Assembly: GCF_025685655.1 (NCBI RefSeq)
Contig: NZ_JAGSYG010000003.1
Location: forward strand, 868,001 to 932,000
Source of the DNA: Acidicapsa ligni
GTDB taxonomy: Bacteria > Acidobacteriota > Terriglobia > Terriglobales > Acidobacteriaceae
Length of the DNA: 64,000 nt
Direction: 5' to 3'
In this document: positions 35,394-45,319 of the stretch, piece after piece
How positions within the stretch are numbered: position 1 is the first letter of the stretch
How the letters are laid out: the number at the start of each line of letters is the position of its first letter
Position numbers and translations under genes: made by a program
The notes under the pieces: generated by a model
Seen by the model: only the letters and a program-made list of their open reading frames with translations
Told to the model about the DNA's origin: nothing
Database searches by the model: none

Positions 35394-35787
35394 TTCTTTT
35401 TAGCGGAACCGAATAACTGCATGGATGGATGAAAGCAATGAATTAAGAGGAACCAGGGCCCTGCGGAATATCTCTTGGCGGAGACCGCGAAGACCCTGGA
35501 GCTACAGCCGGATCGACTGCGAGCTATCTGCATTATAGGGTCGTCTCTCGAACTGGCTCAAACTTCTGTTATCAATCCAACTTTTTAAATTGCGTTTTTG
35601 AAGAACGCTCAGGTATTTGCCGTCGCGTTGTTGTGGTTCGGCAAAGATGCTTGAATCTTGCGGTCGAGGATGTCGTGCGCCCTTTTTCAGGCGTCATTGG
35701 TCCTCATAATCCGCGAAATGGAATCGCAAGGGTCGTCTTTTTGAGGGGACGCCGATTGCCAAACGGAGACTAAATTCGAGGATGACG

Positions 35788-38412
35788 ATGAGCCAGAAGA
35801 CACAAAAAGTACAGGCCAAAAAGAAGACAGCCCAGGCAGTGATGTTTGGAAACGCTCGCGGTTTGGTAGCAATGGGAACCCTGGCAGCTTATGCCGTGAT
35901 GGGCGCAAATCGTCCGGCGATGGCAGCTGTTTGGAAGATTGATCCAAGTGGTAATGGAGCTTCAGCCACATTGCCGCTGAAACGATTTGACATTGCCGTT
36001 GGTCCACTGGATGCCGCGATTGAAGCTTATGAAAAGGCGACCGGCCTATCGGTGAAGATTGTGCTGCCGAACGGCACATTAGCGGGGTTCAATTCTCACG
36101 GTGTGACGGGACTGTACCGCGAGGACGAAGCACTTCGACTACTGCTGAACGGAACAGGGCTGAACTACCGCGCTGAAGATGCAACAACCATGGTTGTCGG
36201 TGTGCAGGCAAAGGATACGGTATCGGTTACATCTGCGGTGCCTGACTCCATCTCAATGGGTAAGTTTACGGAGCCTCTACTTGAGACGGCGCAGAGCGTG
36301 AGCGTGGTGCCCACATTTGTGTTGCAAGACGAGGGCGTTTCCACTCTGCGCGACACATTACGCAACGTTCCAGGAATCAGCCTTGCAGCAGGTGAGGCGG
36401 GTGCGCAGGGCGACAATCTAACCATCCGCGGCTTTACGGCTCGCAACGATATTTTTCTGGATGGAATTCGTGATTTCGGCAGCTATTATCGCGACTCATT
36501 CAACTATGAGCAGGTCGAGGCGTTAGAGGGACCAGCGGGAATCCAGTTTGGACGTGGTTCGACGGGCGGCGTAATCAACCAGGAGAGCAAGGTTCCACAA
36601 GTTGATAAGTTCGTGCATGTGGATACACAGTTTGGAACTGACCTTACGCGAAGAATTACTGCAGATATTAACTCCCCGATAGCCAATGAGTTAGGCGGCG
36701 CTGCATTTCGAGTGAATGTGATGGCACAGGAAGGTGGAGTTGCCGGGCGCGATGCGGCTGAGATTCGGCGGTTCGGATTTGCACCTTCGATCTCAATTGG
36801 GATGGATACAAAAACTCGCACCACTCTTAGCTATATGCATCTCTCTGAAGATGACACACCGGATTATGGCTTGCCGTGGCTGTTCAACAAGCTGGCGCCT
36901 GCGAATCGTCATAGCTACTTTGGCTTTCCTGATGAGAACTATCTGAAGACCAGCGATGACATCATGACATTGAAGGTCGAGCATGAGTTTTCTCCGAGCT
37001 TGAATCTACATACGATTGCGCGCGCTGCTAACTATCCTCGACAGGCGCAAATTACGGAACCACAGATCTGTTCGAATGCAGGGCTGAGCGTACCTGTGGG
37101 AGGAGTTGTTACTTCACTCCCCACGCTGGCATACAACAGCGCGATTACCTGCCCTTATACGCCAAATACTCCGGCGAGCGAGATTACGCAACTGAACCGC
37201 AACCAGATTCAAGTGAAGAGTGTCGAAGGTGATCTGTGGGACCAGACAGAAGTCGTGGCCCGCTTCAAGACATGGAAGATGAGGCATGATTTCGTTGCAG
37301 GCGCTGAGGGTGGACAGGAGATTTCGAATCCTATTCGCTACAGCTACACGATTAACAAGATCAATACTGTTCCAGAGACGACGCTGTTAAATCCGAACGA
37401 AGATCAGCCGTTTGGCGGCACGGGATATATCACTTCGATTGTGCATACGAAATCGAAGAGTGTTGGCTTGTACTTCCTCGATACGATCAAGATCAGCAAG
37501 TTTTTTGAACTAAGCGGAGGCATAAGGTGGGATCGGTTCGATACGGATTACAACCTTGCTGCTCCTACACCTCCAGCAGGAGGCACGGTGACTGCGGCTG
37601 TGGCGCCGATCAGCAGACTGGATGAGCAGCCGAGTTATCGCGCAGCGCTTGTGTACAAGCCATCGACGCATGGCAGTGTTTACTTTGATTATGGAACAAG
37701 CTTCAATCCAGATGCAGAGTCGTTAAGCCTCAGTGTTGGACTGGTGAATGGCAATGTCAAGCCTGAAGAGAATGAGTCCTATGAGGGCGGCGCTAAATGG
37801 AGCTTTCTCAATGATCGTCTACTGATGGAAGGCGCAGTATTTCGAACTGAGAAAGACAACGCGCACGAGACTGATCCGACAAACTCGAATAACATTGTCG
37901 CCGCCGGTAATCAGTTGGTAAAAGGTGCGCAGTTCAGCGTGGTGGGACGATTGCCCGAAGGAATGGACCTAGTGGCTGGCTATGCATACCTGGATAACAA
38001 AGTGATCTTTTCCCAATACTTCCCTACTTCGGTAGGCTATCCGCTGGCAAATGTGCCCACGCAGACATTTAATTTGTTTGTGACACATCGCCTCCCATTG
38101 GGATTGAATGGTGGCGTGGGCAGCAACTACGTCGGCAGCAGAACAGCAAGTTCAACAGTGCCATATGTACCGACCGGATACGCCGTAAATCCGAATGGCC
38201 CTGGGTTTGTGGTTACGAGCGTAGCCATGAAACAGGTGCCAGGCTATTGGATCTTCAATGCAATGATCAAGCACCCACTAACAGAGAAGATCGAATTCCA
38301 GGCAAATGTGAATAACCTGTTGAATCGCTACTATATTGACCTGCCGCATCCGAGCCATCTCGTTCCCGGAGCGGGAGCGAATGCAATCATCGGGGTAAAC
38401 TTTAAGTTCTGA
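35788..38412 (+). CDS. TonB-dependent siderophore receptor with STN domain (Fiu-like)
   Basis: An outer-membrane iron-siderophore receptor, 874 residues. A long signal segment (GLVAMGTLAAYAVMGANRPAMA) is followed by an STN signalling domain (about 64-130, PLKRFDIAVGPLDAAIEAYEKATG split over two strands), a plug (LRDTLRNVPGISLAAGEAG, NLTIRGFTARNDIFLDGIRD, GRGSTGGVINQESK) and a barrel that ends IIGVNFKF. Plug and barrel follow catecholate receptors such as Fiu. The next gene is a PiuC/YbiX dioxygenase, the same pairing as in fiu-ybiX and piuA-piuC. An STN domain usually means a FecR/FecI partner, but none is near. The ATG at 35788 has GAGG six bases upstream, better than the ATG at 35782. Confidence 0.92.
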   Translation: MSQKTQKVQAKKKTAQAVMFGNARGLVAMGTLAAYAVMGANRPAMAAVWKIDPSGNGASATLPLKRFDIAVGPLDAAIEAYEKATGLSVKIVLPNGTLAGFNSHGVTGLYREDEALRLLLNGTGLNYRAEDATTMVVGVQAKDTVSVTSAVPDSISMGKFTEPLLETAQSVSVVPTFVLQDEGVSTLRDTLRNVPGISLAAGEAGAQGDNLTIRGFTARNDIFLDGIRDFGSYYRDSFNYEQVEALEGPAGIQFGRGSTGGVINQESKVPQVDKFVHVDTQFGTDLTRRITADINSPIANELGGAAFRVNVMAQEGGVAGRDAAEIRRFGFAPSISIGMDTKTRTTLSYMHLSEDDTPDYGLPWLFNKLAPANRHSYFGFPDENYLKTSDDIMTLKVEHEFSPSLNLHTIARAANYPRQAQITEPQICSNAGLSVPVGGVVTSLPTLAYNSAITCPYTPNTPASEITQLNRNQIQVKSVEGDLWDQTEVVARFKTWKMRHDFVAGAEGGQEISNPIRYSYTINKINTVPETTLLNPNEDQPFGGTGYITSIVHTKSKSVGLYFLDTIKISKFFELSGGIRWDRFDTDYNLAAPTPPAGGTVTAAVAPISRLDEQPSYRAALVYKPSTHGSVYFDYGTSFNPDAESLSLSVGLVNGNVKPEENESYEGGAKWSFLNDRLLMEGAVFRTEKDNAHETDPTNSNNIVAAGNQLVKGAQFSVVGRLPEGMDLVAGYAYLDNKVIFSQYFPTSVGYPLANVPTQTFNLFVTHRLPLGLNGGVGSNYVGSRTASSTVPYVPTGYAVNPNGPGFVVTSVAMKQVPGYWIFNAMIKHPLTEKIEFQANVNNLLNRYYIDLPHPSHLVPGAGANAIIGVNFKF

Positions 38413-38431
38413 GTACGCCCCAGAAACAAAA

Positions 38432-38483
38432 ATGGTGAGGGTAGGTTGCCTGATTACATAATCAGTAATCCTGCCCTCACCAT
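38432..38483. promoter_or_regulatory. nested hairpins between receptor and piuC
   Basis: The outer arms 38432-38445 and 38470-38483 pair at 13 of 14 positions (ATGGTGAGGG with CCCTCACCAT at the base). An inner perfect arm CTGATTA (38450-38456) pairs with 38459-38465. No T-run follows, so it may be an attenuator or RNA-stability element between the cotranscribed genes instead of a full terminator. Confidence 0.65.
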
Positions 38484-38512
38484 CAAGTCCGCAAGCGTAA
38501 GGAGTTCGTTAT

Positions 38513-39193
38513 ATGCTGATCACAATTCCCGACATATTGAACGCTAACGAGGTCGCCCATGCGCGGTCTGTGCTCGATGCCGCCGACTGGGTAGATGGAA
38601 AAGTAACAGCCGGCTATCAGGCACAAACAGTCAAGGAGAACCTGCAGTTGCCTGAAGGCCATCCGGCTGCGGTAAAACTCGGGGAAATCGTGTTGGGAGC
38701 GTTGGCGCGCTCACCACTATTCATGTCTGCGGCACTGCCGCTGCGAGTGTTTCCACCCATGTTCAATCGCTACACAGGTGGTGGACACTTTGGCACACAT
38801 GTCGATACTGCAATTCGCGCGATGGCATCGACGGGTCAGCGAATTCGGACGGACGTCTCTGCAACATTGTTTCTTGCTGCGCCAGAAGAATATGACGGTG
38901 GTGAGTTACTCGTCGAAGATACTTATGGAGTACATAGCGTGAAGCTTCCGGCCGGGCACATGGTTCTATATCCTGCTACGAGCCTGCATCGAGTTACACC
39001 TGTTACTCGCGGAGCGCGACTGGCGTCCTTCTTCTGGATTCAAAGCATGATTCGCAGCGATGGTGACCGCACACTACTTTACGATCTGGATACGGCAATT
39101 CAGAAATTAGCGAAAGACGTTCCCGGTAATGGTGCGGGAGTTCAATTGACGGGCGTATATCACAATCTGCTACGTCGTTGGGCGGAGATGTAG
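38513..39193 (+). CDS. piuC: PiuC/YbiX-family Fe(II)/2-oxoglutarate dioxygenase
   Basis: A PKHD-type hydroxylase of 226 residues, the normal family size. The iron triad appears as His and Asp in GTHVDTAIR and a later His in [11 protein letters not shown], whose arginine would bind 2-oxoglutarate. A prolyl-4-hydroxylase-like core ([25 protein letters not shown]) is conserved. Homologues sit beside siderophore receptors and are thought to help process imported iron-siderophore, but the exact reaction is not settled. AAGGAG eight bases upstream supports the start. It is probably cotranscribed with the receptor through the hairpin region. Confidence 0.93.
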   Translation: MLITIPDILNANEVAHARSVLDAADWVDGKVTAGYQAQTVKENLQLPEGHPAAVKLGEIVLGALARSPLFMSAALPLRVFPPMFNRYTGGGHFGTHVDTAIRAMASTGQRIRTDVSATLFLAAPEEYDGGELLVEDTYGVHSVKLPAGHMVLYPATSLHRVTPVTRGARLASFFWIQSMIRSDGDRTLLYDLDTAIQKLAKDVPGNGAGVQLTGVYHNLLRRWAEM

Positions 39194-39248
39194 AGGCCAG
39201 GCTGCATCTCGTAACTCAAACAACTCAAATCCATTCGATTACTACTAA

Positions 39249-40502
39249 TTACTGGGTCTTGGGATAAATCGCGATACGGTGATTGCGAACTGCAGGCGTC
39301 AGATGCTCTCCCAGATTGTCGGAGAAAAGTGTCTTGGATTGCTGGAGAGGCATGTGGCATTCCACGCAGCGCGTCTGGATAGCTTCATGCTGCTCCTTGT
39401 AGGTAGGACAGGCTTTTATAGAATGGCATCCAAGACATTTGGACGAGAAGGCAGCCGCATCCCGCTGCTCTTCATGCGTGTTGTGGCATGTCGTGCATGT
39501 CATCTCGCTTGACCGGAAACACTTGCTTTGGCGAAGCAATTGGACCTGATTTGTATGCACGTCCAGAGGCTGATCTGGATCAATCGGTGCGGCCTTAACA
39601 TACTCAGCGAGAACGTCTCCCGGCTGAAACGACAGTGCTGGTGCAGGGGCGGGTAACAGGCCTGCTCCTGCGTGGCATAGTGCGCAGACATCGATTTGTC
39701 TCTCACGCGTAAGCTTGGCCGGATTAATAATCGCTTCGGCTACAGGGCGGGTATGCGTCTGCTGACTTTGTTGTTCTCTTCGCACGTGTTCGGCAGCCGG
39801 GCCATGGCAGCGTTCGCAGCCAACGCCCAGAACCAACTCCGTCTTGTTGAAGCGGTTCACCTGTGGAGTTTGAGATTCGAAATAAGATGCATGGCATTCG
39901 AGGCACTGCGGTATGACGGGGCGATCAAAATGAGCTGTTCCCTCTTTATAGCCGGGACTGTTAATCCATGTGCCATTAGCGGCCCAATATGAGACCGGCA
40001 ACTCGAACAAGAGATCGCCTACCCAATATAGATACGTCTGTCCCTTACGGCCAGAGCCAGTCACGATTTCGATGGGTTGCGTGAGAGTTTGGAGATTGCC
40101 AGTTTGCGTACGATAGTCGGCCGTTTCGGTAAAGGAACCATCCGGCATCTGGCGCATTTCGAAAGTTAAACGAGGGTTGGAGGTTTTCAGCGTATTAGCC
40201 CCCGCGCTGAAACTCCCGTGAATCGACTCAGTGGATGCCGCCTGCGACGTGAGGTGATGTGCCGTGTGCACATAGCTTTCAGCTACCTGTTGGTGACATC
40301 CAAGACATGCCGCATCCCCAGCATAGGCTGATGCTGGAGGGGGATTATGTGGGGCTAAATCTGAGGATTGCTGCGCAGCATGAATACGTTTATTCCACGG
40401 TCCGCTCACGCAAGCCACCGCCAGGGCAGAAAGCAAAAGCGTGAAGGCGGCTCCTCCGCGAAGTCCAGGAAGAGCCTTCTGAAAGAGGGTAGTAATTCTC
40501 AA
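39249..40502 (-). CDS. multihaem cytochrome c (seven CxxCH motifs)
   Basis: A 417-residue exported protein with an N-terminal membrane or signal segment (GAAFTLLLSALAVACVSG). Seven haem-binding motifs can be counted: CLGCH, CLECH, CERCH, CALCH, CTTCH, CLGCH and CVECH, mostly in the second half. Between the first and second lies a haem-free beta-rich domain of about 125 residues (GSGRKGQTYLYWVGDLLFEL). The order resembles cytochrome c554- and nitrite-reductase-related multihaem proteins that pass electrons in the periplasm. No catalytic site is clear, and the donor and acceptor are unknown. It converges with piuC. Confidence 0.9.
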   Translation of the reverse strand: MRITTLFQKALPGLRGGAAFTLLLSALAVACVSGPWNKRIHAAQQSSDLAPHNPPPASAYAGDAACLGCHQQVAESYVHTAHHLTSQAASTESIHGSFSAGANTLKTSNPRLTFEMRQMPDGSFTETADYRTQTGNLQTLTQPIEIVTGSGRKGQTYLYWVGDLLFELPVSYWAANGTWINSPGYKEGTAHFDRPVIPQCLECHASYFESQTPQVNRFNKTELVLGVGCERCHGPAAEHVRREQQSQQTHTRPVAEAIINPAKLTRERQIDVCALCHAGAGLLPAPAPALSFQPGDVLAEYVKAAPIDPDQPLDVHTNQVQLLRQSKCFRSSEMTCTTCHNTHEEQRDAAAFSSKCLGCHSIKACPTYKEQHEAIQTRCVECHMPLQQSKTLFSDNLGEHLTPAVRNHRIAIYPKTQ

Positions 40503-40589
40503 CCATAAATACCCTTGCCATCGATGATCTTACTGTAGCGATCGAATTGGCAGTTTTCTCGGACCTGTCTATTTTACCCGAAGCTGTTC

Positions 40590-41837
40590 CTACCCTGCGA
40601 AGTCCCGACCTTTTCGCTCAGGGCCGAATCCGAAGATCAGGGACAGGGCGGTAATCACGCATATTTCAAATACGGTAAGCGCCCATTGATAACCGAGATG
40701 TTTGCGCAGCGTGAACTCAATCACAACTGACGGCGCACCTATAAGAACGCCAAGCTGATAAACAATACCGGGAAACAGGCTACGTACGCTGTTCGGGGAG
40801 AGTTCATTTAAGTGAGCAGGAATTACACCGAAGGCTCCCTGGACGCCGAACTGCATTACGAATGATCCAATCGCCAGCATGATGATCGATGAGCCAAATG
40901 CCCATAGAGGAATGCTGATAGAAGCAATGATCAAAGCCAGGAAGATGGCATTGCGCCGACCAAGCCGATCAGAATAATGGCCGATTACGAGTGCGCCCAT
41001 TATGGCGCCTATGTTGTATAGGATTGCGATGTTCGAGATAACTGAGTTGGAGTAGCGATGGACTGTCTTCAGAAAGTCTGGATAAAGATCCTGCGTGCCA
41101 TGAGATAGGCAGGTGATGGCGGTCATCATCAGGACTAGATACGCGAAATCTTTCCTATGTTGCCAGAGTACCTGAAAGACCTCGCCGAAGTTGACCAGGC
41201 GATGCTTTTCCCATGACTGAGATTCTGGTGCAAGCAGAGTAAGTACAGTGATAATACAGGCGAAGGCGAGACCACATAGGAACATCCATCGCCAGCCAAA
41301 ATGCGGTTCGATGGTTCGCAGAGCAACCGCGGCCAACAGATATCCGAGTGAGTAGCCGGACTGCAGGACTCCTGAAAATAGACCGCGCCATCGCGTCGGG
41401 GAACTTTCCATTACGAGCGATGCACCGATCCCCCAATAGCCGCCCATCCCGATGCCATAGAGCGCTCTCAGGATTATGAATGCCGTGTAGTTCGGAGCGA
41501 AAGGAGTAAGCGCAGTAATGATTGAAAAATAGAGAACACAAGCGATCAGTGGGCGGCGACGTCCGAAGCGATCGGCCAGCGAACCAAGCAGCAAGGCTCC
41601 GACAGGCCGCATTGCCAGGGTGATCGTAATCGTCCAAACGATCGCACTCTTCTCAACATGAAAGTTTGCTGCGAGAACATCTACAAGAAAGACAAGGACA
41701 AAGAAGTCGAATGCGTCGAGAACCCAACCCAAAACTCCGGAAGATACAGCGAATCCCCATCGCGGCGAAATGAGATCGGCACTTGAAGTGATACTCGACG
41801 CATCTGAAGCGGGCCTGGACTTCTTCATCCATTGCAT
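40590..41837 (-). CDS. MFS transporter (sugar-acid/organic-acid type)
   Basis: Twelve predicted membrane segments in 415 residues. The loop 2-3 signature GSLADRFGRRRPL and a matching loop 8-9 GHYSDRLGRRNAIFL are standard major facilitator features. An aspartate-rich first helix (GWVLDAFDFFVLVFLVDVL) is of the type seen in NanT-, JEN1- and aromatic-acid-proton symporters. It is the last gene of the catabolic cluster (46.5 to 40.6 kb), 79 bases after the semialdehyde dehydrogenase, so it probably imports that pathway's substrate. The substrate cannot be read from sequence. Confidence 0.87.
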   Translation of the reverse strand: MQWMKKSRPASDASSITSSADLISPRWGFAVSSGVLGWVLDAFDFFVLVFLVDVLAANFHVEKSAIVWTITITLAMRPVGALLLGSLADRFGRRRPLIACVLYFSIITALTPFAPNYTAFIILRALYGIGMGGYWGIGASLVMESSPTRWRGLFSGVLQSGYSLGYLLAAVALRTIEPHFGWRWMFLCGLAFACIITVLTLLAPESQSWEKHRLVNFGEVFQVLWQHRKDFAYLVLMMTAITCLSHGTQDLYPDFLKTVHRYSNSVISNIAILYNIGAIMGALVIGHYSDRLGRRNAIFLALIIASISIPLWAFGSSIIMLAIGSFVMQFGVQGAFGVIPAHLNELSPNSVRSLFPGIVYQLGVLIGAPSVVIEFTLRKHLGYQWALTVFEICVITALSLIFGFGPERKGRDFAG

Positions 41838-41916
41838 TTGGCGTCACCTTCTTTTGAACCTGCAAGTCCATGGCGAATAGTCGAAGCGTGGCCAAAAATA
41901 TCAGCGATGAAAGATC

Positions 41917-43278
41917 TTAATTCCCTTCCCAGATAAGCTTCGCGTTCGTGAGTTCTCGAGCACCGAGGGCACCTAACTCACGGCCGAATCCGGAACCTTT
42001 TATGCCCCCGAAAGGTGCTCGTGGATCGGAACGCACAAAGTCATTGACGAAGACAGCTCCAGCTTCAATTTTTGCTGCAACCGCATTGGCGCGCGCAATA
42101 TTTTTCGACCATACTGTTGCCGCTAATCCAAACTCAGTATCATTTGCCAGTCGTATCGCTTCTTCTTCTGTTTTGAATGTGTAGAAGAGCGCGACTGGGC
42201 CGAAAAATTCTTCTCTAGCAATAACGGCATCATGCGGCAGATCTACCAATACTGTCGGAGCGTAGAAGTAACCCGGGCCATCCAGAGATTCTCCCCCGGT
42301 GACGATACGCGCTCCCGCAGTTACTGCGTCCCGTACTTGACGTTCGGTGGTCGCGCGTAGATCGGCACGGGCTTGCGGGCCTAGCTTCGTCTCTGCAAGC
42401 AGGGGGTCTCCTACTCTCAAAGCGGCAGCCTGTTCCGCAAAGGCCTGGATATAAGCATCGGCGATAGATTCCGCAATCAGAAAGCGTTTGGCGGCGATGC
42501 AGCTTTGAGCGTTGTTGGAGTACCGCGATGTCACACCGAGTTGCACGGCTTTGGCTATGTCCGCATCTTCAAAGACAAGGAATGGGTCCGAACCGCCGAG
42601 CTCCAACACAGCCTTCTTGCCATACAGGCCTGCCTGCTGCGCCACAGCCCGACCAGCTTTCACACTGCCTGTCACAGTGACCGCACGAATACGCGAGTCC
42701 GTGATGATCTCTGCGACTGCATCACGCTGCACTGAGAGATTTACATAGAGTCCTTCGGGTCCGCCAGCATCTCTCACTAATTTTTCGATGGCGAGCGCAG
42801 AGCCTTGCACTGTCTCCGCATGCTTTACGACTACGGTGTTGCCAACAAGCGCGGAGGGGATGAAGAAACGAAGTACCTGCCAGAAAGGAAGGTTCCACGG
42901 CATGATTGCGAGGATCGGCCCAAGCGATTCATAAACAACACGGCCTGGTGTTCCAGAGATGGATTCGGGTTTGATATAAGCCGCACCCTCTTCAGCAAAA
43001 TGCCGTGCACCAAAAGCAGCTTTCTTGACTTCGCCGCGAGCCTCGCCAATCGGTTTACCCATCTCAAGAGTAATCAGCCGTGCGTACTCTTCGACGCGCT
43101 CTTCGAGTAAATCCGCCAGGCGAAGCAGAAACGCAGTGCGCTCAGAAAGTGCAGTTTGCGACCACCTGCCCCAGCAGTCCCACGCACTTTGCAGGCGAAG
43201 CTCGACATCGTTTGTATTGTGTTCCTGGTATGTTTCCAGCAACTCCCCGGTGGTTGGGTTCCTTGACTCGAACGACAT
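41917..43278 (-). CDS. NAD(P)-dependent succinate-semialdehyde-type dehydrogenase
   Basis: An aldehyde dehydrogenase of 453 residues, near the short SSADH (GabD-like) group. The catalytic glutamate lies in LELGGSDPFLV and the catalytic cysteine in NNAQSCIAAKRFLI. The C-terminal substrate segment is PFGGIKGSGFGRELG. The ATG at 43278 has AGAGG about eight bases upstream; the GTG at 43287 is less likely. In this cluster it would oxidise an aldehyde released by the upstream aldolase-like protein, so its true substrate may differ from succinate semialdehyde. Confidence 0.9.
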   Translation of the reverse strand: MSFESRNPTTGELLETYQEHNTNDVELRLQSAWDCWGRWSQTALSERTAFLLRLADLLEERVEEYARLITLEMGKPIGEARGEVKKAAFGARHFAEEGAAYIKPESISGTPGRVVYESLGPILAIMPWNLPFWQVLRFFIPSALVGNTVVVKHAETVQGSALAIEKLVRDAGGPEGLYVNLSVQRDAVAEIITDSRIRAVTVTGSVKAGRAVAQQAGLYGKKAVLELGGSDPFLVFEDADIAKAVQLGVTSRYSNNAQSCIAAKRFLIAESIADAYIQAFAEQAAALRVGDPLLAETKLGPQARADLRATTERQVRDAVTAGARIVTGGESLDGPGYFYAPTVLVDLPHDAVIAREEFFGPVALFYTFKTEEEAIRLANDTEFGLAATVWSKNIARANAVAAKIEAGAVFVNDFVRSDPRAPFGGIKGSGFGRELGALGARELTNAKLIWEGN

Positions 43279-43283
43279 ATACT

Positions 43284-44138
43284 TCACCTCTCCTGAAAAG
43301 ATTTTTCGTGCAACTCACAGACCTCATGAAAGCGCTCGATACAAGTGGCGAGTACTTCTTCGCCTGGACGCTTCCACCAATTTTCCGAAGAAAATATCTC
43401 TACTTCCTGTGGCCCATCGTATCCAGCTTCAACAATCGTGCGACGAATCGAACGCAGGTCGATAACTCCATCGCCCATCATTCCACGGTCTAACAAAAGA
43501 TCGCGCGTGGGGACAAGCCAATCGCAAATATGATGCGCGAGAATGCGGTTACTGGCACCAGCACGAACGATCTGCTCACGCAGTTTCGGATCCCACCAAA
43601 CGTGATACGCATCGATGGCAACTCCCACCCCATCGCCGAGCAACTCGCAAACATCCAATGCATGTTCGAGCGTGTTGATGCATGCTCGATCCGCTGCATA
43701 CATCGGATGTAAGGGCTCAATTGCGATTGGCATACGAATAGCACGGGCGTGTGGAAGGATTGCGGCGAGACCATCTACGACCATCTCTCGCGCAGCACTG
43801 ATATCCCGCGATCCTTTTGGCAGGCCGCCTACAACCATCACCAGACAGTCAGCCCCTATGGCCGCGGCTTCATCAATGGCGCGTTTGTTGTCTTCGACTG
43901 CGGCTGCAAGACCGCCCCTGTCAGATGCGGGAAACATGCCACCGCGGCAAAGCCCGGTGACGCGCATCTGATTGGAGCGAATAATTTCTGCAGCCTCTGC
44001 CAATCCGGTCTCATGTATCTGGTCGCGCCAAGGAGCGATCGAAGTAATACCTTGTGCCAGGCAAGCATCCACGGCCTGCGCAAGGTTGTACTGCTGGCGT
44101 ACCGTGGCTAGATTGATCGAGAGATTGCGCAGACTCAT
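43284..44138 (-). CDS. sugar phosphate isomerase/epimerase-family protein
   Basis: A xylose-isomerase-like TIM barrel of 284 residues. Typical metal ligands are visible as the glutamate in IAIEPLHPMYAADRAC, the aspartate in VGVAIDAYHVWWDP, the histidine in ILAHHICDWLVP and the C-terminal glutamate in GPQEVEIFS. The family includes epimerases, isomerases, dehydratases and 3-keto-sugar enzymes. It overlaps the DUF993 gene by four bases (ATGA), so the two are translationally coupled and likely act in sequence. The specific reaction is not readable. Confidence 0.87.
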   Translation of the reverse strand: MSLRNLSINLATVRQQYNLAQAVDACLAQGITSIAPWRDQIHETGLAEAAEIIRSNQMRVTGLCRGGMFPASDRGGLAAAVEDNKRAIDEAAAIGADCLVMVVGGLPKGSRDISAAREMVVDGLAAILPHARAIRMPIAIEPLHPMYAADRACINTLEHALDVCELLGDGVGVAIDAYHVWWDPKLREQIVRAGASNRILAHHICDWLVPTRDLLLDRGMMGDGVIDLRSIRRTIVEAGYDGPQEVEIFSSENWWKRPGEEVLATCIERFHEVCELHEKSFQER

Positions 44139-45313
44139 ACAACTCCGCCCACGGCAAGAACCTGCTTCATTCGCTGAACTGCCATATCCGGATCGCGGAG
44201 TACTCCAGCCTCATCCGCAAGACGAAAGAGCTCTGCGAGATGCACAAGTGAACGCGCACTCTGTTGGCCACCCAGCATTACGAAGTGATCCTGAAATCCA
44301 TTGAGATACGCAAGGAATACGATGCCCGTTTTATAGAAGCGAGTGGGAGCTTTGAAGATATGTCGCGACAATGGCACCGTTGGAGTAAGAATCGCGTGGA
44401 AGCCAGCCTCATCATCTATTGCAAGCTTTGCCAGCGCAGCTGAAGCCGCAGGAGCTATTGCATCGAAGATCCCCAGCAGCGCGTGTGAGAAGCCTTGCTC
44501 ATCCCCTGCGATAAGTTCCTGATAGTTGAAGTCATCGCCGGTGTACATGCGAACGCCATGCGCCAATCGTCTGCGCATGACAATTTCCTTTTCAGCGGAA
44601 AGTAGCGAGATTTTGATCCCATCCACTTTCCCCGCATGGCTATTGATGAGATCGACACAGGTATCCATCGCGGCAGCGTGGTCATTTGATCCCCAATAAC
44701 CGGCTAAGGCTGGATCGAACATCTCACCCAACCAATGCAGAATCACAGGCTGCTTTGTCTGTCGAAGTATGCGATCGTACACACGAAGATAATCGTCTGG
44801 TGATTTAGCTGCTGCAACCAGCGCACGGCTTGCCATCAGGATGATTCGGCCACCGAACGACTCCACATATTCAACCTGCTCTTCATATGCGCGGATCACA
44901 TCATCCACTGTCAGACTTGCGGCGGGTGTCAACTGATCCGTGCCAACGCCACAGGCGATGAGAGCATTCGGGCGGTTCTTAGCAGCCTGCAAGGAATAAC
45001 GAATCAGTTCCTTCGCGCCATCCAGATTCAGGCCCATGCCGCGCTGTGCCGTATCCATGGCTTCCGCGACACCGAGACCAAGATCCCAAAGATGCTCACG
45101 AAAGGCAATCGTTCGATCCCAGTCGATGCTTTGTGCGTCCTGGTCTACCCACGGATTGTTATCCGCAAGTGGATTTACGACCACATGCGCGGCGGAATAC
45201 ACGACACGATTAAACGACGGGATTGCGCCCGAGGGAGACGCCTCAAGCGGAACGCCAACCAGGCTATAAGTCTCGATACAGCCATTGGATATAGGCAGGT
45301 TGAGGCTGGGCAT
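44135..45313 (-). CDS. DUF993 protein, dihydrodipicolinate-synthase-like aldolase
   Basis: A 392-residue TIM-barrel protein of the DUF993 family, distantly like DapA/KDG aldolases. The lysine in GKVDGIKISLLS is where class I pyruvate aldolases form their Schiff base, and VILHWLGEMFDPALAGYWG precedes it in the barrel. No function is established for the family as far as I know. Its place between a sugar dehydrogenase and an isomerase, coupled to the latter, suggests aldol cleavage or dehydration of a keto-sugar acid. It starts six bases after the dehydrogenase stop. Confidence 0.85.
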   Translation of the reverse strand: MPSLNLPISNGCIETYSLVGVPLEASPSGAIPSFNRVVYSAAHVVVNPLADNNPWVDQDAQSIDWDRTIAFREHLWDLGLGVAEAMDTAQRGMGLNLDGAKELIRYSLQAAKNRPNALIACGVGTDQLTPAASLTVDDVIRAYEEQVEYVESFGGRIILMASRALVAAAKSPDDYLRVYDRILRQTKQPVILHWLGEMFDPALAGYWGSNDHAAAMDTCVDLINSHAGKVDGIKISLLSAEKEIVMRRRLAHGVRMYTGDDFNYQELIAGDEQGFSHALLGIFDAIAPAASAALAKLAIDDEAGFHAILTPTVPLSRHIFKAPTRFYKTGIVFLAYLNGFQDHFVMLGGQQSARSLVHLAELFRLADEAGVLRDPDMAVQRMKQVLAVGGVV

Positions 45314-45319
45314 ATTGTG

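Larger units (their letters stand above)
35247..35787. other. 541-base intergenic region with two hairpins
   Basis: Between the phospholipase and the siderophore receptor. It contains the terminator at 35285-35331, a palindrome at 35371-35393 and, at about 35442-35585, an open but startless frame reading AEYLLAETAKTLELQPDRLR and then GSSLELAQTSVINPTF. The frame looks helical and may be a gene remnant. I could not assign it to any family, so it is not called as a gene. Confidence 0.4.
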
